Shown: positions 44,784 to 54,673 of the stretch, in pieces
Layout of the letters: each line of letters opens with the position of its first letter
How positions within the stretch are numbered: position 1 is the stretch's first letter
Assembly (NCBI RefSeq): GCF_004799285.1
Contig: NZ_SSND01000003.1
Location: 451,815 to 515,814 of the forward strand
Length of the DNA: 64,000 nucleotides
Direction: 5' to 3'
Source of the DNA: Aliigemmobacter aestuarii
Lineage (GTDB): Bacteria > Pseudomonadota > Alphaproteobacteria > Rhodobacterales > Rhodobacteraceae
Made by a program: the position numbers and the translations under genes
The notes under the pieces: generated by a model
The model's database searches: none
What the model saw: only the letters and a program-made list of their open reading frames with translations
Told to the model about the DNA's origin: nothing

Positions 44784-45287
44784 CTACCCGTCCCGTCCCT
44801 GCCGCCAGTCGCGGAGCGCCGCGTTGCCGTCATCCCCGGCCTTAAGCGACGAAGACGGCATGGCGGCGACCGGGGGCGGACGCTGGCGGAAGTGGAACGC
44901 CTCGCGTGCGCCGAAGTAAAAGCCCACGATGGCGCCCAGAAGCCACCAGAGCGGCTCGGGCACGAGGTTGAGCCCGACCATCCGCGTGGCGAAGGAGTGC
45001 GGGTCGACCATCGCATAGACAAAAAGCCCCAGTGTGCCGAAGGCCAGAAGCGGGCGCGGCAGGCGGTTCAGCCCGTTTACCGCCCGGTCGAACCAGCCCG
45101 GCGACACCTGGACGTATTCGGCGCCCAGTTGTTCGAGGGCCGCGATCCGCGCCTCGGCCGACAGTTCCATCGCCCGCGTCGCATTGGGGGTGAAGACCTC
45201 GGCCACATCGCGCGCCGCCTGCCCGAGCGCCGCCGCGCCCCCTGCCCCGCCAAGGGCGCGCCCGATCAACCCGCCCCTCAGCCCCAT
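44784..45287 (-). CDS. GTA-type holin (3TM, PF11351-like)
   Basis: A 167-aa protein. The N-terminal Gly/Ala-rich stretch (GGLIGRALGGAGGAAALGQAARDVAEVF) is followed by a soluble part with EYVQVSPGWFDRAVNGLNRLPRPLLAFGTLGLFVYAMVDP and LWWLLGAIVGFYFGAREAFHF, giving the hydrophobic segments typical of the holin family linked to gene transfer agents. In R. capsulatus rcc00556 is the holin that releases RcGTA together with the endolysin rcc00555. The start overlaps the endolysin stop by 10 bp. No other GTA genes are in the window. Confidence 0.85.
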   Translation of the reverse strand: MGLRGGLIGRALGGAGGAAALGQAARDVAEVFTPNATRAMELSAEARIAALEQLGAEYVQVSPGWFDRAVNGLNRLPRPLLAFGTLGLFVYAMVDPHSFATRMVGLNLVPEPLWWLLGAIVGFYFGAREAFHFRQRPPPVAAMPSSSLKAGDDGNAALRDWRQGRDG

Positions 45288-45889
45288 GATGCCACCCGCG
45301 CCCGATGCTGGGCCTCTGTCAGGTGATAGCGTGCGGCCATGAAGGCCTCGGCGCGGGTGATCCAGCCGCCCTTTCCGCCATCCTTCCGGCGGGCATACCT
45401 GCGGCTGGCGGGGCGGGCGTCCGCGAGGGCATAGTACCAGTTCCGCCGCGCGATCGCATAGGCATCGGCCAGGTGCGAGGGCGCGGCCTCGGCCGCCATC
45501 TGGGCCGCGCGGATGGTCTGCGGGCCGATCACCCCGTCAGGGTCGCAGGGAAAGCCCATGTCGGTCAGCAGCCGTTGCAGGATGCGCACCGCATTGGATC
45601 CGGCGTTCACATACATGTCGAAGACCTGGGGGTGCAGCAGGTCGGGCAGCGCCGCGATGCGGGGCCGGTCGAAGTAGTGGCGGATGAAGATGTCGACCGC
45701 CTCGGCGCGGGTCAGTCGGCGCACATCCGCCTCGGTCACGCGACCATCGCCTGTCAGGTCAAGCCCCAGCCGCCGCATCGTGTGAATGGTGACACCGAAG
45801 TTGGTGGCCCCGCCCGGATCGGATGGGTCGTTCACATAGCCGCCCTCGCGGGTGACGATGTCCTCAGCCAGTTGCCTTACGCTTTTCAT
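45278..45889 (-). CDS. GTA-type endolysin (GH108 N-acetylmuramidase)
   Basis: A 203-aa protein. It has the GH108 catalytic domain (about residues 5-90): IVTREGGYVNDPSDPGGATNFGVT, with the EGGY Glu as catalytic acid. The peptidoglycan-binding PG_binding_3-like domain follows (VFDMYVNAGSNAVRILQRLL, DGVIGPQTIRAAQ, RRNWYYALA). There is no signal peptide, so export depends on the holin encoded next. This is the order and arrangement of the R. capsulatus GTA lysis pair. It lies 63 bp after ccmE. Confidence 0.88.
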   Translation of the reverse strand: MKSVRQLAEDIVTREGGYVNDPSDPGGATNFGVTIHTMRRLGLDLTGDGRVTEADVRRLTRAEAVDIFIRHYFDRPRIAALPDLLHPQVFDMYVNAGSNAVRILQRLLTDMGFPCDPDGVIGPQTIRAAQMAAEAAPSHLADAYAIARRNWYYALADARPASRRYARRKDGGKGGWITRAEAFMAARYHLTEAQHRARVASWG

Positions 45890-45952
45890 GGGCCTTCCCG
45901 CATGGTTCCGGTTGCGGGACAGGCTGCGGAAAAAGGGTTAAGCGGCGGGAAA

Positions 45953-46414
45953 TCAACCGCTCGGCTGGTCGGGTTCCTTGTAGACGCCCTGTTCCTTCAG
46001 GGCGTCCATCACTTCCTTGGGCATGTAGGTTTCGTCATGCTTGGCAAGGATCTCGGAGGCGACGAAGACGCCATCGACCATCGTGCCAGTGCCGATCATG
46101 CCCTGATTTTCGGAAAACAGGTCGGGCAGGATGCCCGAGAAGGACACCGGGATCGTCTCGGCACCGTCGGTCACGTTGAAGGTCACGGTTTCGCCCTGTC
46201 CGCGCACGATGGAGCCTTCCTCGACCAGGCCGCCAAGGCGGAACACCTCGCCCTCGGACGGGGGTTCGGCCACGACCTGCGCGGGGGCGCGGAAGAAGTT
46301 GATGCCGTCGCGCATGGCATAGCCGATCAGACCGGTGGACAGCGCGAGCGCGGCGAAGGCCACCACGATGATCTGGATCCGCCGCGTCTTCTTCAGGTTC
46401 TTCAAGCCGGCCAT
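45953..46414 (-). CDS. ccmE: Cytochrome c maturation protein CcmE (heme chaperone)
   Basis: A 153-aa membrane-anchored periplasmic heme chaperone that receives heme from CcmC and passes it to CcmF/H. It has a basic N-terminus, membrane segment at about residues 14-31 (IQIIVVAFAALALSTGLI), the OB-fold FRLGGLVEEGSIVR, and the heme-binding AKHDETYMP with His126. It begins 10 bp after argC. The other ccm genes are not in the window. Confidence 0.96.
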   Translation of the reverse strand: MAGLKNLKKTRRIQIIVVAFAALALSTGLIGYAMRDGINFFRAPAQVVAEPPSEGEVFRLGGLVEEGSIVRGQGETVTFNVTDGAETIPVSFSGILPDLFSENQGMIGTGTMVDGVFVASEILAKHDETYMPKEVMDALKEQGVYKEPDQPSG

Positions 46415-46424
46415 GTTCGCCTCC

Positions 46425-47453
46425 TTACGGGAAGACCGGGGCCAGCATCAGCCCGTCGGTTTCCTCAAGTCCAAGCATCAGGTTGGCGTTCTGGATCGCC
46501 TGCCCCGACGATCCCTTCGTCAGGTTGTCCAGCGCCGCGACGATGACGGTCCGACCGGGAATCCGGTCACCGATCACCCCCACGTGACAGAAGTTGGACC
46601 CGCGGATGTCCCTTGTCGAGGGGAGTGCGCCAAAAGGCAGCACCTTGATGAAGGGTTCCAGAACATAGCGCCCTTCCAGCGTTTCCCAGACGGTCCTGGG
46701 ATCGCCCTTGACATAGACCGTGGCCAGGATGCCGCGGTTCATCGGCGACAGGTGGGGCGTGAACTGCACAAGCACGGGCCGCCCGGCGACCGCGCTGAAC
46801 TCCTGGTCGAACTCGCCCAGGTGCCGGTGCTTGCCGCCGGCGGAATAGGCATGGGTGCCTTCGGACAGTTCGGCATGCAGCAGGTTTTCCTTCAGCGACC
46901 GGCCCGCGCCGGACACGCCCGCCTTGAGGTCGATCACGATATCGTCAAGGTCGATCACCCCCGCCTCGATCAGCGGGCGAAGCGCATATTGCCCGGTGGC
47001 CGCGTTGCAGCCGGTGCCCGCCACAAGCCGCGCTGTGCGGATGTCGTCGCGGTAGAATTCGGTCAGGCCATAGACGGCCTCGGCCTGAAGATCGACGGCG
47101 GCATGGGGTTGGCCGTACCACTTTTCATAGGCCGCCGGGTCGCGCAGCCGGAAGTCGGCCGACAGGTCCACGATCCTGAGGTCGCGCGGCAGGTCCTTGA
47201 TCACCGCCTGCGAGGTCGCATGCGGCAGCGCGCAGAACGCCAGGTCGACGTGGGAAAAGTCGATTTCGTCGATCTTGCAGAGGTTGGGAAGATCAAGGTG
47301 GCGCAGGAAGGGAAAGACCTCGGCCATCGCCATGCCGGCTTTCCGGTCGCCCGACAGGGCCACGATCTGCATGTGCGGATGGGTGGCGATCAGACGGACA
47401 AGTTCGGCCCCCGTGTATCCCGAGGCCCCGAGAATGGCGATGCGCTTCTTCAT
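46425..47453 (-). CDS. argC: N-acetyl-gamma-glutamyl-phosphate reductase
   Basis: A 342-aa NADP enzyme of arginine synthesis reducing N-acetylglutamyl phosphate to the semialdehyde. It has the Rossmann loop [15 protein letters not shown], the active-site [13 protein letters not shown] with Cys149, and [14 protein letters not shown] with the partner His. It is type 1 (the longer ArgC). First gene of a likely argC-ccmE-endolysin-holin run. Confidence 0.96.
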   Translation of the reverse strand: MKKRIAILGASGYTGAELVRLIATHPHMQIVALSGDRKAGMAMAEVFPFLRHLDLPNLCKIDEIDFSHVDLAFCALPHATSQAVIKDLPRDLRIVDLSADFRLRDPAAYEKWYGQPHAAVDLQAEAVYGLTEFYRDDIRTARLVAGTGCNAATGQYALRPLIEAGVIDLDDIVIDLKAGVSGAGRSLKENLLHAELSEGTHAYSAGGKHRHLGEFDQEFSAVAGRPVLVQFTPHLSPMNRGILATVYVKGDPRTVWETLEGRYVLEPFIKVLPFGALPSTRDIRGSNFCHVGVIGDRIPGRTVIVAALDNLTKGSSGQAIQNANLMLGLEETDGLMLAPVFP

Positions 47454-47576
47454 GTCTGTCCCTCATCCGGTGAACGCGCCCTATTTGCGGCGCGGGGGGC
47501 TGTCCTGCAAGGGGAAAAGTCAAGCCGCCGGGGGAATGGGCGCGACACGGGCGCCGCCTTCACCCTTCTCCGGCGC

Positions 47577-48350
47577 TCAGGGTTTCATCTCGCCCGCCCG
47601 GATCGGGAAGAACAGACGGTTTTCCGCCGGCGGCAGCGGGCAGATGGCGAATTCGGTGAAGGCGCAGGGCGGGTTGTGCAGCCGGTTGAAATCCAGCCGG
47701 ATCGTGCGGTCGTCCAGCACATCGCCCAGAAGGAACCGCGAGGCACCATAGGTTTCCCGCCCCGATGTCGCATCGCGGATCACGAACATGGGCCTGCCGT
47801 CCTTCCAGTGGGTCGGCAAAAGAACGACTTCGGCGCCCTCATGGGCGAAGCGGGCGCGATGGGTCAGCCGCACTTCGGCTCCGCGCCCCCCCACCATGTC
47901 GATTGCGCGCGCCTCGGGTTCGGGCAGCGCTTCCCACCGGGCGGTGACGACCCATTCGGGCGCGAAGGGAAAGGTGGCGATGTCCGGCGGCGACAGGCGC
48001 GCGGGGTGATCTACCTGCCGCACCCGCAGCGCAGGCTGGCCTTCGACCGTGTGGATCTCGAGGATCAGGTTCGCGACGGCCAGTTGCGGCCCCGCCCCCT
48101 CTTTCGGCAGGAAGGGATGCGCAACCCCTGCCCCGTCGATCAGCCGCGCGCCCGCGCTGTCGATCTCGACCGCGCCCAGATGGTCCGGACCGGCGGACAG
48201 TTGCAGGGCGTTGTCAGCCGCCGCCCCGACCGTCTGGAGGCCCGGCGGCAAATCGATCCGGTCGATCAGGTTCAGCCAGCCATCGGGCGCGGCTAGTGCC
48301 GCCATGCGTGCGGCCCGCCAGTCACGCCAATCCGCCTCTCGCCCGGTCAT
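47577..48350 (-). CDS. DUF1684 domain protein
   Basis: A 257-aa cytoplasmic protein of the DUF1684 family. The C-terminal half has [61 protein letters not shown] and the characteristic [40 protein letters not shown]1684 proteins have no established function. The N-terminal [22 protein letters not shown] is typical. The start overlaps the murI stop by ATGA, so it is coupled to glutamate racemase. Confidence 0.88.
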   Translation of the reverse strand: MTGREADWRDWRAARMAALAAPDGWLNLIDRIDLPPGLQTVGAAADNALQLSAGPDHLGAVEIDSAGARLIDGAGVAHPFLPKEGAGPQLAVANLILEIHTVEGQPALRVRQVDHPARLSPPDIATFPFAPEWVVTARWEALPEPEARAIDMVGGRGAEVRLTHRARFAHEGAEVVLLPTHWKDGRPMFVIRDATSGRETYGASRFLLGDVLDDRTIRLDFNRLHNPPCAFTEFAICPLPPAENRLFFPIRAGEMKP

Positions 48351-49159
48351 GCTGCCTGAAACTCGATCCTGCGGCGCAGGAATTGCGTGGCCTTGTTCGA
48401 CACCGCGCGCGGATCGCCCGTGGTGAGGAACTTCGACTCCATGCCCGTCCCCATGAATTCGGGGCGGCGCGTCAGGTAATCGGCCAGACTTTCCGCGACC
48501 AGATTGGCCTGGCTGAAGACCTTGACATCCGGACCGAGCGCCTCCTGGAAGGCATGTTCCATCAATGGGTAATGGGTACAGCCCAGGATGGCGGCCTGCG
48601 GATGCGGCATCCGGCGCTTCAGCGCCTCGACATGGGACCGCACCAGCGCCTCGGCCAGGATTTCGTCGCCCTGCTCGATGGCATCGACCACGCCGCCGCA
48701 GGGCTGCGCCTCGACATCCACGCCGATGGCGCGGAAGGCCAGTTCGCGCTGGAACGCGCGGCTGGCGACGGTTGCGGGCGTGGCGAACAGCGCCACATGT
48801 TTCACGGCCACCTCGCGCGGGGGGGAATTGTCGCCCCAGTTGCGTTCGGTCAGCGCCTCGATCAGCGGCACGAAGACACCCAGAACGCGCTTGCCCTCTG
48901 GCACCCAGGTTTCCTGCATCCGCTTCAGCGCGGCGGCGCTCGCGGTGTTGCACGCCAGGATGACCAGATCGCAGCCTTCCTCCCAAAGCCGTTCGGTCGC
49001 GGCGCAGGTCAGGTTGAAGATATCGTCGGCGGTGCGCACGCCATAGGGCGCATGGGCATTGTCGCCCAGATAGACGAAGGGCACGTCGGGCAGGCGCCGC
49101 GCCACCGCATCCAGCACCGTCAGCCCGCCAAGGCCACTGTCGAAGACCCCTACCGCCAT
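48347..49159 (-). CDS. murI: Glutamate racemase
   Basis: A 270-aa enzyme making D-glutamate for peptidoglycan. It has [28 protein letters not shown], the first catalytic Cys70 in [10 protein letters not shown] and the second in [10 protein letters not shown]. Its ATG lies within the 3' end of the PlsC-like gene (10-bp overlap) and its stop overlaps DUF1684. Confidence 0.95.
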   Translation of the reverse strand: MAVGVFDSGLGGLTVLDAVARRLPDVPFVYLGDNAHAPYGVRTADDIFNLTCAATERLWEEGCDLVILACNTASAAALKRMQETWVPEGKRVLGVFVPLIEALTERNWGDNSPPREVAVKHVALFATPATVASRAFQRELAFRAIGVDVEAQPCGGVVDAIEQGDEILAEALVRSHVEALKRRMPHPQAAILGCTHYPLMEHAFQEALGPDVKVFSQANLVAESLADYLTRRPEFMGTGMESKFLTTGDPRAVSNKATQFLRRRIEFQAA

Positions 49160-50055
49160 CCTGCCCCCTGTCCCTGTTTCCGGGATTTGTATTTCGCCTC
49201 GAATTCGTAGCCGTAATCATACGACTGAAGCGGTTCGGGCGAAAGCGCGTAAGTGGCCCGGCGCAGATAATCCATCATCGCGTTCGGGTCCGACCGGAAC
49301 GGGGCAAGCCGCGACGCCGCAACGGGCTGCCCGACCACGATGTCGACCGGCGCCCCAAGACGCGAGCGGAACTCCTTGATCAGAAGCCCGAGCCGCAGGG
49401 TCGAATGCAGGTGGCTCGCGATCTGGAACAGGCGCGAGTTGTGGCCGACAAAGAACACCGGCACGACTGTTGCCCCGGATTTCGCGATCATCCGGGCGGT
49501 GAAACTGCGCCAGCCGGGATCCATCGGGTGCGAAAAGGGCCGCGCCGATGTCGAAACCGTGCCGCCCGGAAAGACCCCGATCGCCCCGCCCTGCCCCAGA
49601 TACTCCAGCGCCTCGGCCCGCGTCCTGAGGTTCAGCGCCACCGCCTCTTTCGTCTCGTCGAAAGAGATCGGCAGAACCACCCGGTTCAGGTCTTCGGCCC
49701 GGCGGAAGACCGAGTTGGCCAGGATCCGGAAATCGCCGCGCACCTGGTCCAGAAGGTGGCCCATCATCAGCCCGTCGAGGATGCCGAAGGGATGGTTCGC
49801 GATCACCACGAGCGGGCCGTTGGCGGGGATGTCCGATAGCGCCCCGTCCACCACGTTCAGCCGAAGGCCATAGCGTTCGGGCATGACCTGCCAGAACGAC
49901 CGGCCCTGCGCCACCTCGGCCTCGTAGCCCTCGGCGCGGCGGATCAGCGAAAGCCGGCCGGTCGCGTTTTCCAGCACGCGGATCATCGCCCGGCCGCCAC
50001 GCGTGCGGGCCGATCCGGCATAGGTGATGTCACGGGCGATCTGGCGTTGCGTCAT
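49150..50055 (-). CDS. PlsC-like lysophospholipid acyltransferase (possible OlsA)
   Basis: A 301-aa 1-acyl-glycerol-3-phosphate-acyltransferase-fold protein. Motif I deviates from H-X4-D in context but is present as [11 protein letters not shown] (H then D five residues on), with motif III FPGGTVS and [11 protein letters not shown]. The N-terminal [32 protein letters not shown] resembles the acyltransferase partner of hemolysin-like GNAT acyltransferases, so it is a candidate for OlsA (acylates lyso-ornithine lipid) acting with OlsB at 31592. A role in ordinary phospholipid synthesis is possible. Confidence 0.78.
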   Translation of the reverse strand: MTQRQIARDITYAGSARTRGGRAMIRVLENATGRLSLIRRAEGYEAEVAQGRSFWQVMPERYGLRLNVVDGALSDIPANGPLVVIANHPFGILDGLMMGHLLDQVRGDFRILANSVFRRAEDLNRVVLPISFDETKEAVALNLRTRAEALEYLGQGGAIGVFPGGTVSTSARPFSHPMDPGWRSFTARMIAKSGATVVPVFFVGHNSRLFQIASHLHSTLRLGLLIKEFRSRLGAPVDIVVGQPVAASRLAPFRSDPNAMMDYLRRATYALSPEPLQSYDYGYEFEAKYKSRKQGQGAGWR

Positions 50056-50150
50056 GGCCTGGACTCCGTCTGCTGACGCCCCTTAGCGCCCCGTGACGGT
50101 TCTGCCCAGATCCGATGACGGCCTTGTGACAGAGTGCCGCCCGCCCGGCA

Positions 50151-53100
50151 TCATTCCGCCGCCATCGCCTGGGGTGCGCCGCCCGCGCGGAAGGCGGCCA
50201 GCAGTTCGGCCCGGCGCCGTGCCGCCTTTTCCGCATTGGCGGCCTTCACCGGGCCGAAGCCCCGGATCGTCAGCGGCAGTTCGGCCAGGTCGCGGGCGAC
50301 AGCCAGCGTCGCGGGCGTCACCTCGCGCAGGACCTCGGCCATGTCGGCCTCATATTCCGCGATCAGCGCGCGTTCCATCCGGCGTTCATGGGTGCGCCCA
50401 AAGGGATCGGCCCAGGTGCCGCGAAGGCCCTTCAACGCCGCCAGGACGCGGAACACGGGGATCATCCAGGGCCCGAAGGCACGCTTTTTCGGCCGGCCTG
50501 CCGCGTCCCGTCCGGGCAGAAGCGGCGGCGCAAGGTGAAAGACGGGGCGAAAATCGCCATCGAATTCCGCGCGCGCCTTGGCCACGCTGTCCAGATGCAG
50601 CCGCGCGACTTCGTATTCATCCTTGTAGGCCAGAAGCTTGTGATAGCCTCTTGCGACGCTTTCGCGCAATTCGGCAGGGGCGCGGTTGACCAGGTCCGTG
50701 AACCGCGCGGCCAGCGCCGCATCCTGATAGGCGCGCAGGTTATCGGCCCGGAACGCCACCGGATCGACCGTTGCCGGGGTTTCGGGGCGGATCATCGCGG
50801 CGGCCTGATCGGGGTGCAGCGCCGCCCACCGGCCAAGCGCGAAGGCACGGCTGTTCGTCTCGACCTGCGCGCCGTTCAGTTCGATCGCGCGCAGGATCGC
50901 GGCTTCGGTCAGCGGGATCAGGCCCCGCTGCCAGGCCGCGCCAAAGACCATCATGTTGGAATAGATCGAATCCCCCAACAGCACCCGCGCCAGTTCCGAT
51001 GCATCGAAGAATGCCACGCGATCCTTGAGCCGCGCTTCAAGCGACAGGCGCAACCTGTCGGAAGGAATGCGGAATTCGGTATTCCGGGTGAATTCTCCGG
51101 TGACGATCTCGTGGTCGTTCACCACGGCGCCGGTGCGGCCGGTGGTCATCAGACCCAGCGTCTTGGCCCCCGCCGTCACCACCAGATCGCCACCGATCAC
51201 GCAATCGGCCTCGCCCACGGCGACGCGGATGGCGCTGATGTCTTCCGGCGCATTGGCGAGGCGGCAGTGGATGTGCACCGCGCCCCCCTTCTGGGCAAGG
51301 CCCGCCATCTCCATCATGCCGGCGCCCTTGCCATCCAGATGCGCGGCCATGGCAAGGATGGCGCCCACGGTCACGACACCCGTGCCGCCGACGCCCGTGA
51401 TCACCATGTTATGCGTGCCCCTGATCGCGGGAAGGTCGGGCGCGGGCATGTCGGGCAGGTCCAGCGCACGGGTCGCGGCCTTCTTCGGCCTTGCCCCCTC
51501 TAGCGTCAGGAAAGACGGGCAAAACCCTGTCAGGCATGAGAAATCCTTGTTGCAGGACGATTGGTCGATGGCCCGCTTGCGGCCCAGTTCGGTTTCCATG
51601 GGCACGATCGACACGCAGTTCGACTGCACCCCGCAATCGCCGCACCCCTCGCACACATCCGTGTTGATGAACACGCGCTTGTCCGGGTCGGGGAAGGTGC
51701 CGCGCTTTCGGCGGCGGCGCTTTTCGGCGGCGCAGGTCTGGACGTAAACAATGGCGGATACGCCGTTGATTTCGCGGCACTCTTCCTGAACCCGCATCAA
51801 TTCGGACCGGGGCGCGCGCTTCACCTTCGCGGGGAACAGGCGCAGGTCCAGATCCTCTTTCGGGTCAAAGACCAGCCAGACATGCTCCACCCCCATCGCC
51901 AGCAACTCGCGGCAGATGCGATCGGCGGACAGGCCGCCCTCGTTGCCCTGCCCGCCGGTCATGGCGACGGCGTCGTTGAACAGGATCTTGTAGGTGATGT
52001 TCGTGCCCGCAGCCAGCGCCGCGCGGATCGCCTGAACCCCGGAGTGGTTGTAGGTTCCGTCGCCAAGGTTCTGAAAGACATGGGGCCGTTTGGAAAACGG
52101 CGCCTCGCCGATCCAGTTCGCGCCCTCGCCGCCCATCTGGGTGAACCCGACGGTGTCGCGATCCATCCACTGCACCATGTAGTGACAGCCGATGCCCGCA
52201 TAGGCGCGGCTGCCTTCGGGCAACCGGGTCGAGGTGTTGTGCGGACAGCCCGAACAGAAATAGGGAAGCCGCGCCGCCATGTCCTTTGCATTGTCGGCGC
52301 GCCGCGCCTCGGCCAGACGGGCCAGCCCCGCCTTGACCGCGTCGGTGCCGCGCCCTTCCTCGATCAGGATGCCGCCGATCCGTTCGGCGATGGTGATCGG
52401 GTCCAGCGCGAACCGGGTCGGGAACAGTTCCTCGCCCCGGTCGTTCAGCCAGCCATAGACGCGGCGGCCGCGACGGTCGTTGAAGATCGCCTCTTTCGCC
52501 TGCACCTCGATCAGCTTGCGCTTTTCCTCGACCACGACGATCAGGTCGAGCCCTTCGGCCCAATCGCGGAAGCCCCTGAAATCCATGGGCCAGACCTGCC
52601 CGACCTTGTAGGTGGTGATCCCGAGACGTTCGGCCTCGTCCGCGCCGATGCCCAGAAGCGCCAGCGCATGGGTGAGGTCGAGCCAGTTCTTGCCCGCCGC
52701 GACAAAGCCGATCCTTGCGCCCGGCCTGCCCCAGACGCGGCGGTCCATTCCGTTCGCGTGGCTGAACGCTTCGGCGGCAAAGCGCTTGTGGTCGATCATC
52801 CGCGCCTCTTGCGCTACGGGCGTGTCCACAAGGCGGATGTTCAGCCCGCCGTCAGGCATCCGGAACTCGGGCAGCAGGATCCGCATCCGGTCGGGGCGGC
52901 CATCGACGACCGCTGTCGCCTCGACCGTGTCCTTCATCGTCTTCAGCCCCACCCAGACGCCCGCGAACCGGCTGAGCGCCCAGCCATAGATGCCGTAATC
53001 CAGCACCTCCTGCACGCCCGCGGGGCTGACGATGGGCATGTAGGCATCCACCATCGCCCAGTCCGACTGGTGCAGCGTGGTGGAGCTTTCGCCGGTATGG

Positions 53101-53555
53101 TCGTCGCCCATGGCCATCAGCACGCCGCCCCGCGGCGATGTGCCCGCCATGTTGGCATGGCGCATCACGTCGCCCGAACGGTCCACCCCCGGCCCCTTGC
53201 CATACCACAACGCGAAGACCCCATCGAACCGCCCCTCGCCCCGCAGTTCGGCCTGCTGCGTGCCCCAGACGGCGGTCGCGGCCAGATCCTCGTTCAACCC
53301 CGGCTGGAACAGGATGTCGGCGGCCGCCAGTTCGCGCCCCGCCCGCGTCATCGTCATGTCGACCGCGCCAAGGGGCGACCCGCGATAGCCCGTGCAATAT
53401 CCCGCCGTGTTCAGCCCCGCCGCGCGGTCGCGTGCCTTCTGCATGAGCATCAGCCGCACCAGCGCCTGCGTGCCGTTCAACAGGACGGGTGACTTCGCCA
53501 GGTCATAGCGGTCCGAAAGCGTCACATCCGCGCGGATCACATCCTGCTTGCCCAT
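50151..53555 (-). CDS. Indolepyruvate ferredoxin oxidoreductase, fused alpha/beta/gamma type
   Basis: A 1134-aa 2-oxoacid:acceptor oxidoreductase that oxidatively decarboxylates arylpyruvates (aromatic amino-acid degradation) to acyl-CoA. Visible are the N-terminal pyrimidine domain GTQALVRLMLMQKARDRAAGLNTAGYCTGYRGSPLG, the TPP domain FCSGCPHNTSTRLPEG and GGEGANWIGEAPF, a ferredoxin-like CEGCGDCGVQSNC, and the C-terminal gamma domain GVGGTGVVTVGAILA. A DUF6537-like tail follows. The ATG at 53555 has GGAGG 6 nt upstream. A divergent LysR gene probably regulates it. Confidence 0.93.
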   Translation of the reverse strand: MGKQDVIRADVTLSDRYDLAKSPVLLNGTQALVRLMLMQKARDRAAGLNTAGYCTGYRGSPLGAVDMTMTRAGRELAAADILFQPGLNEDLAATAVWGTQQAELRGEGRFDGVFALWYGKGPGVDRSGDVMRHANMAGTSPRGGVLMAMGDDHTGESSTTLHQSDWAMVDAYMPIVSPAGVQEVLDYGIYGWALSRFAGVWVGLKTMKDTVEATAVVDGRPDRMRILLPEFRMPDGGLNIRLVDTPVAQEARMIDHKRFAAEAFSHANGMDRRVWGRPGARIGFVAAGKNWLDLTHALALLGIGADEAERLGITTYKVGQVWPMDFRGFRDWAEGLDLIVVVEEKRKLIEVQAKEAIFNDRRGRRVYGWLNDRGEELFPTRFALDPITIAERIGGILIEEGRGTDAVKAGLARLAEARRADNAKDMAARLPYFCSGCPHNTSTRLPEGSRAYAGIGCHYMVQWMDRDTVGFTQMGGEGANWIGEAPFSKRPHVFQNLGDGTYNHSGVQAIRAALAAGTNITYKILFNDAVAMTGGQGNEGGLSADRICRELLAMGVEHVWLVFDPKEDLDLRLFPAKVKRAPRSELMRVQEECREINGVSAIVYVQTCAAEKRRRRKRGTFPDPDKRVFINTDVCEGCGDCGVQSNCVSIVPMETELGRKRAIDQSSCNKDFSCLTGFCPSFLTLEGARPKKAATRALDLPDMPAPDLPAIRGTHNMVITGVGGTGVVTVGAILAMAAHLDGKGAGMMEMAGLAQKGGAVHIHCRLANAPEDISAIRVAVGEADCVIGGDLVVTAGAKTLGLMTTGRTGAVVNDHEIVTGEFTRNTEFRIPSDRLRLSLEARLKDRVAFFDASELARVLLGDSIYSNMMVFGAAWQRGLIPLTEAAILRAIELNGAQVETNSRAFALGRWAALHPDQAAAMIRPETPATVDPVAFRADNLRAYQDAALAARFTDLVNRAPAELRESVARGYHKLLAYKDEYEVARLHLDSVAKARAEFDGDFRPVFHLAPPLLPGRDAAGRPKKRAFGPWMIPVFRVLAALKGLRGTWADPFGRTHERRMERALIAEYEADMAEVLREVTPATLAVARDLAELPLTIRGFGPVKAANAEKAARRRAELLAAFRAGGAPQAMAAE

Positions 53556-53594
53556 GCTGCACCTCCCCATGCCGTCCGAGCTTTTGGTCGATAT

Positions 53595-53675
53595 TAGGTC
53601 AAAAAAGCTGACCTACAAAGCGGTATTCTGGGCAAAAGGTTCATTTACATGTGAGATCAATATCCTATTTAGGAT
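53595..53675. promoter_or_regulatory. Divergent regulatory region with two inverted repeats (IOR / LysR)
   Basis: Two perfect dyads lie in AT-rich sequence (53581-53700, 46 G+C of 120): TAGGTCA N7 TGACCTA (53595-53615) and ATCCTA TT TAGGAT (53662-53675). The first fits the T-N11-A rule of LysR sites and is close to the IOR start; the second is about 40 bp before the LysR start and may be for autoregulation. Confidence 0.6.
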
Positions 53676-53715
53676 CGATCATGTTAGCGTTCTACAAGGT
53701 GGCAAGAGTTTCGCG

Positions 53716-54609
53716 ATGGACTGGGACAAACTTAGAATATTTCACGCAGTGGCCGACGCGGGCAGCCTGACCCACGCGGGCGACACTCTGCATCTGTCCC
53801 AGTCGGCGGTCAGCCGGCAGATCCGCGCGCTTGAGGACAGCCTGAACGTCACGCTGTTCCACCGCCATGCGCGGGGGCTGATTCTGACCGAACAGGGCGA
53901 ACTTCTGTTTGACGCGACCTCGGCGATGGCCAAGCGGCTGGAAGCGACGGCGGCCCGCATCCGCGACAGCGAGGACGAGGTGTTCGGCGAGCTGCGCGTC
54001 ACCACGACGACGGGCTTCGGCACGCTGTGGCTGGCACCGAGGCTCGGGCGACTTTACAAGAAGTATCCCGCGCTCAAGATCGACCTGATGCTGGAAGAAC
54101 GGGTGCTGGATCTGCCGATGCGCGAGGCCGATGTCGCCATCCGCATGAAGGAGCCAAGCCAGGCGGACCTGATCCGCAAGCGGCTGATGAACATCCGGAT
54201 GCGGCTTTATGCCAGTCCCGAATACCTGGAAGAGAACGGGACGCCCCGGACGATCGAGGATTTCAGCCATCACCGCCTGATCAGCCAGCACGCGGGCACC
54301 GCGCAGGTGGCGGCGGGCGCGCGGCTGGTCCAGACGATCATGTCGCAGGACATCCCCTCGACCCTGACGGTCAACAACTATTTCGGCGTGCTTCAGGGCG
54401 TGCTGAACCATCTGGGGATCGGCGTGCTGCCCGACTACATCATCGAGGATTTTCCGAACCTCGTGCGCGTGCTGCCCGAGGTGGAAAGCGAGGAGGTGCC
54501 GGTTTTCCTCGCTTACCCCGAGGAATTGCGGCAATCCAAGCGCGTGGCAGCCTTCCGGGAATTTGTCACCGAAGAGATCTTCGACTATCGCAAGCGGCAT
54601 CAGGCCTGA
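53716..54609 (+). CDS. LysR family transcriptional regulator
   Basis: A 297-aa LysR regulator. The N-terminal HTH is WDKLRIFHAVADAGSLTHAGDTLHLSQSAVSRQIRALEDSLNVTLFHRHARG. The C-terminal effector domain (residues 90-295) has GELRVTTTTGFGTLWLAPRLGRLYKKYP and VLDLPMREADVAIRM, as in GcvA-like or AmpR-like members. The frame is open back to 53548, but the ATG at 53716 starts the usual LysR N-terminus. It is divergent from the indolepyruvate oxidoreductase, the likely target, with 160 bp between. Confidence 0.9.
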   Translation: MDWDKLRIFHAVADAGSLTHAGDTLHLSQSAVSRQIRALEDSLNVTLFHRHARGLILTEQGELLFDATSAMAKRLEATAARIRDSEDEVFGELRVTTTTGFGTLWLAPRLGRLYKKYPALKIDLMLEERVLDLPMREADVAIRMKEPSQADLIRKRLMNIRMRLYASPEYLEENGTPRTIEDFSHHRLISQHAGTAQVAAGARLVQTIMSQDIPSTLTVNNYFGVLQGVLNHLGIGVLPDYIIEDFPNLVRVLPEVESEEVPVFLAYPEELRQSKRVAAFREFVTEEIFDYRKRHQA

Positions 54610-54673
54610 GGCCACGCGACACCGCGCAGGTCGCTATGCAATCCATGCATGGCGGCCATGCTGCACCTGCGGC

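Noticed and set aside
47577..49220. A 547-codon minus-strand frame running through DUF1684 into murI
   Set aside because: Only the last 257 codons form the DUF1684 protein. The upstream part is out of frame with murI, whose racemase motifs are complete.
50081..50095. TTAGCGCC near the start of the PlsC-like gene as a CceR-like site
   Set aside because: It is a single half-site without dyad symmetry.
53691..53705. GTTAGCGTTCTA as a fourth CceR-like site before the LysR gene
   Set aside because: Only the left half matches the palindrome; the right half does not.
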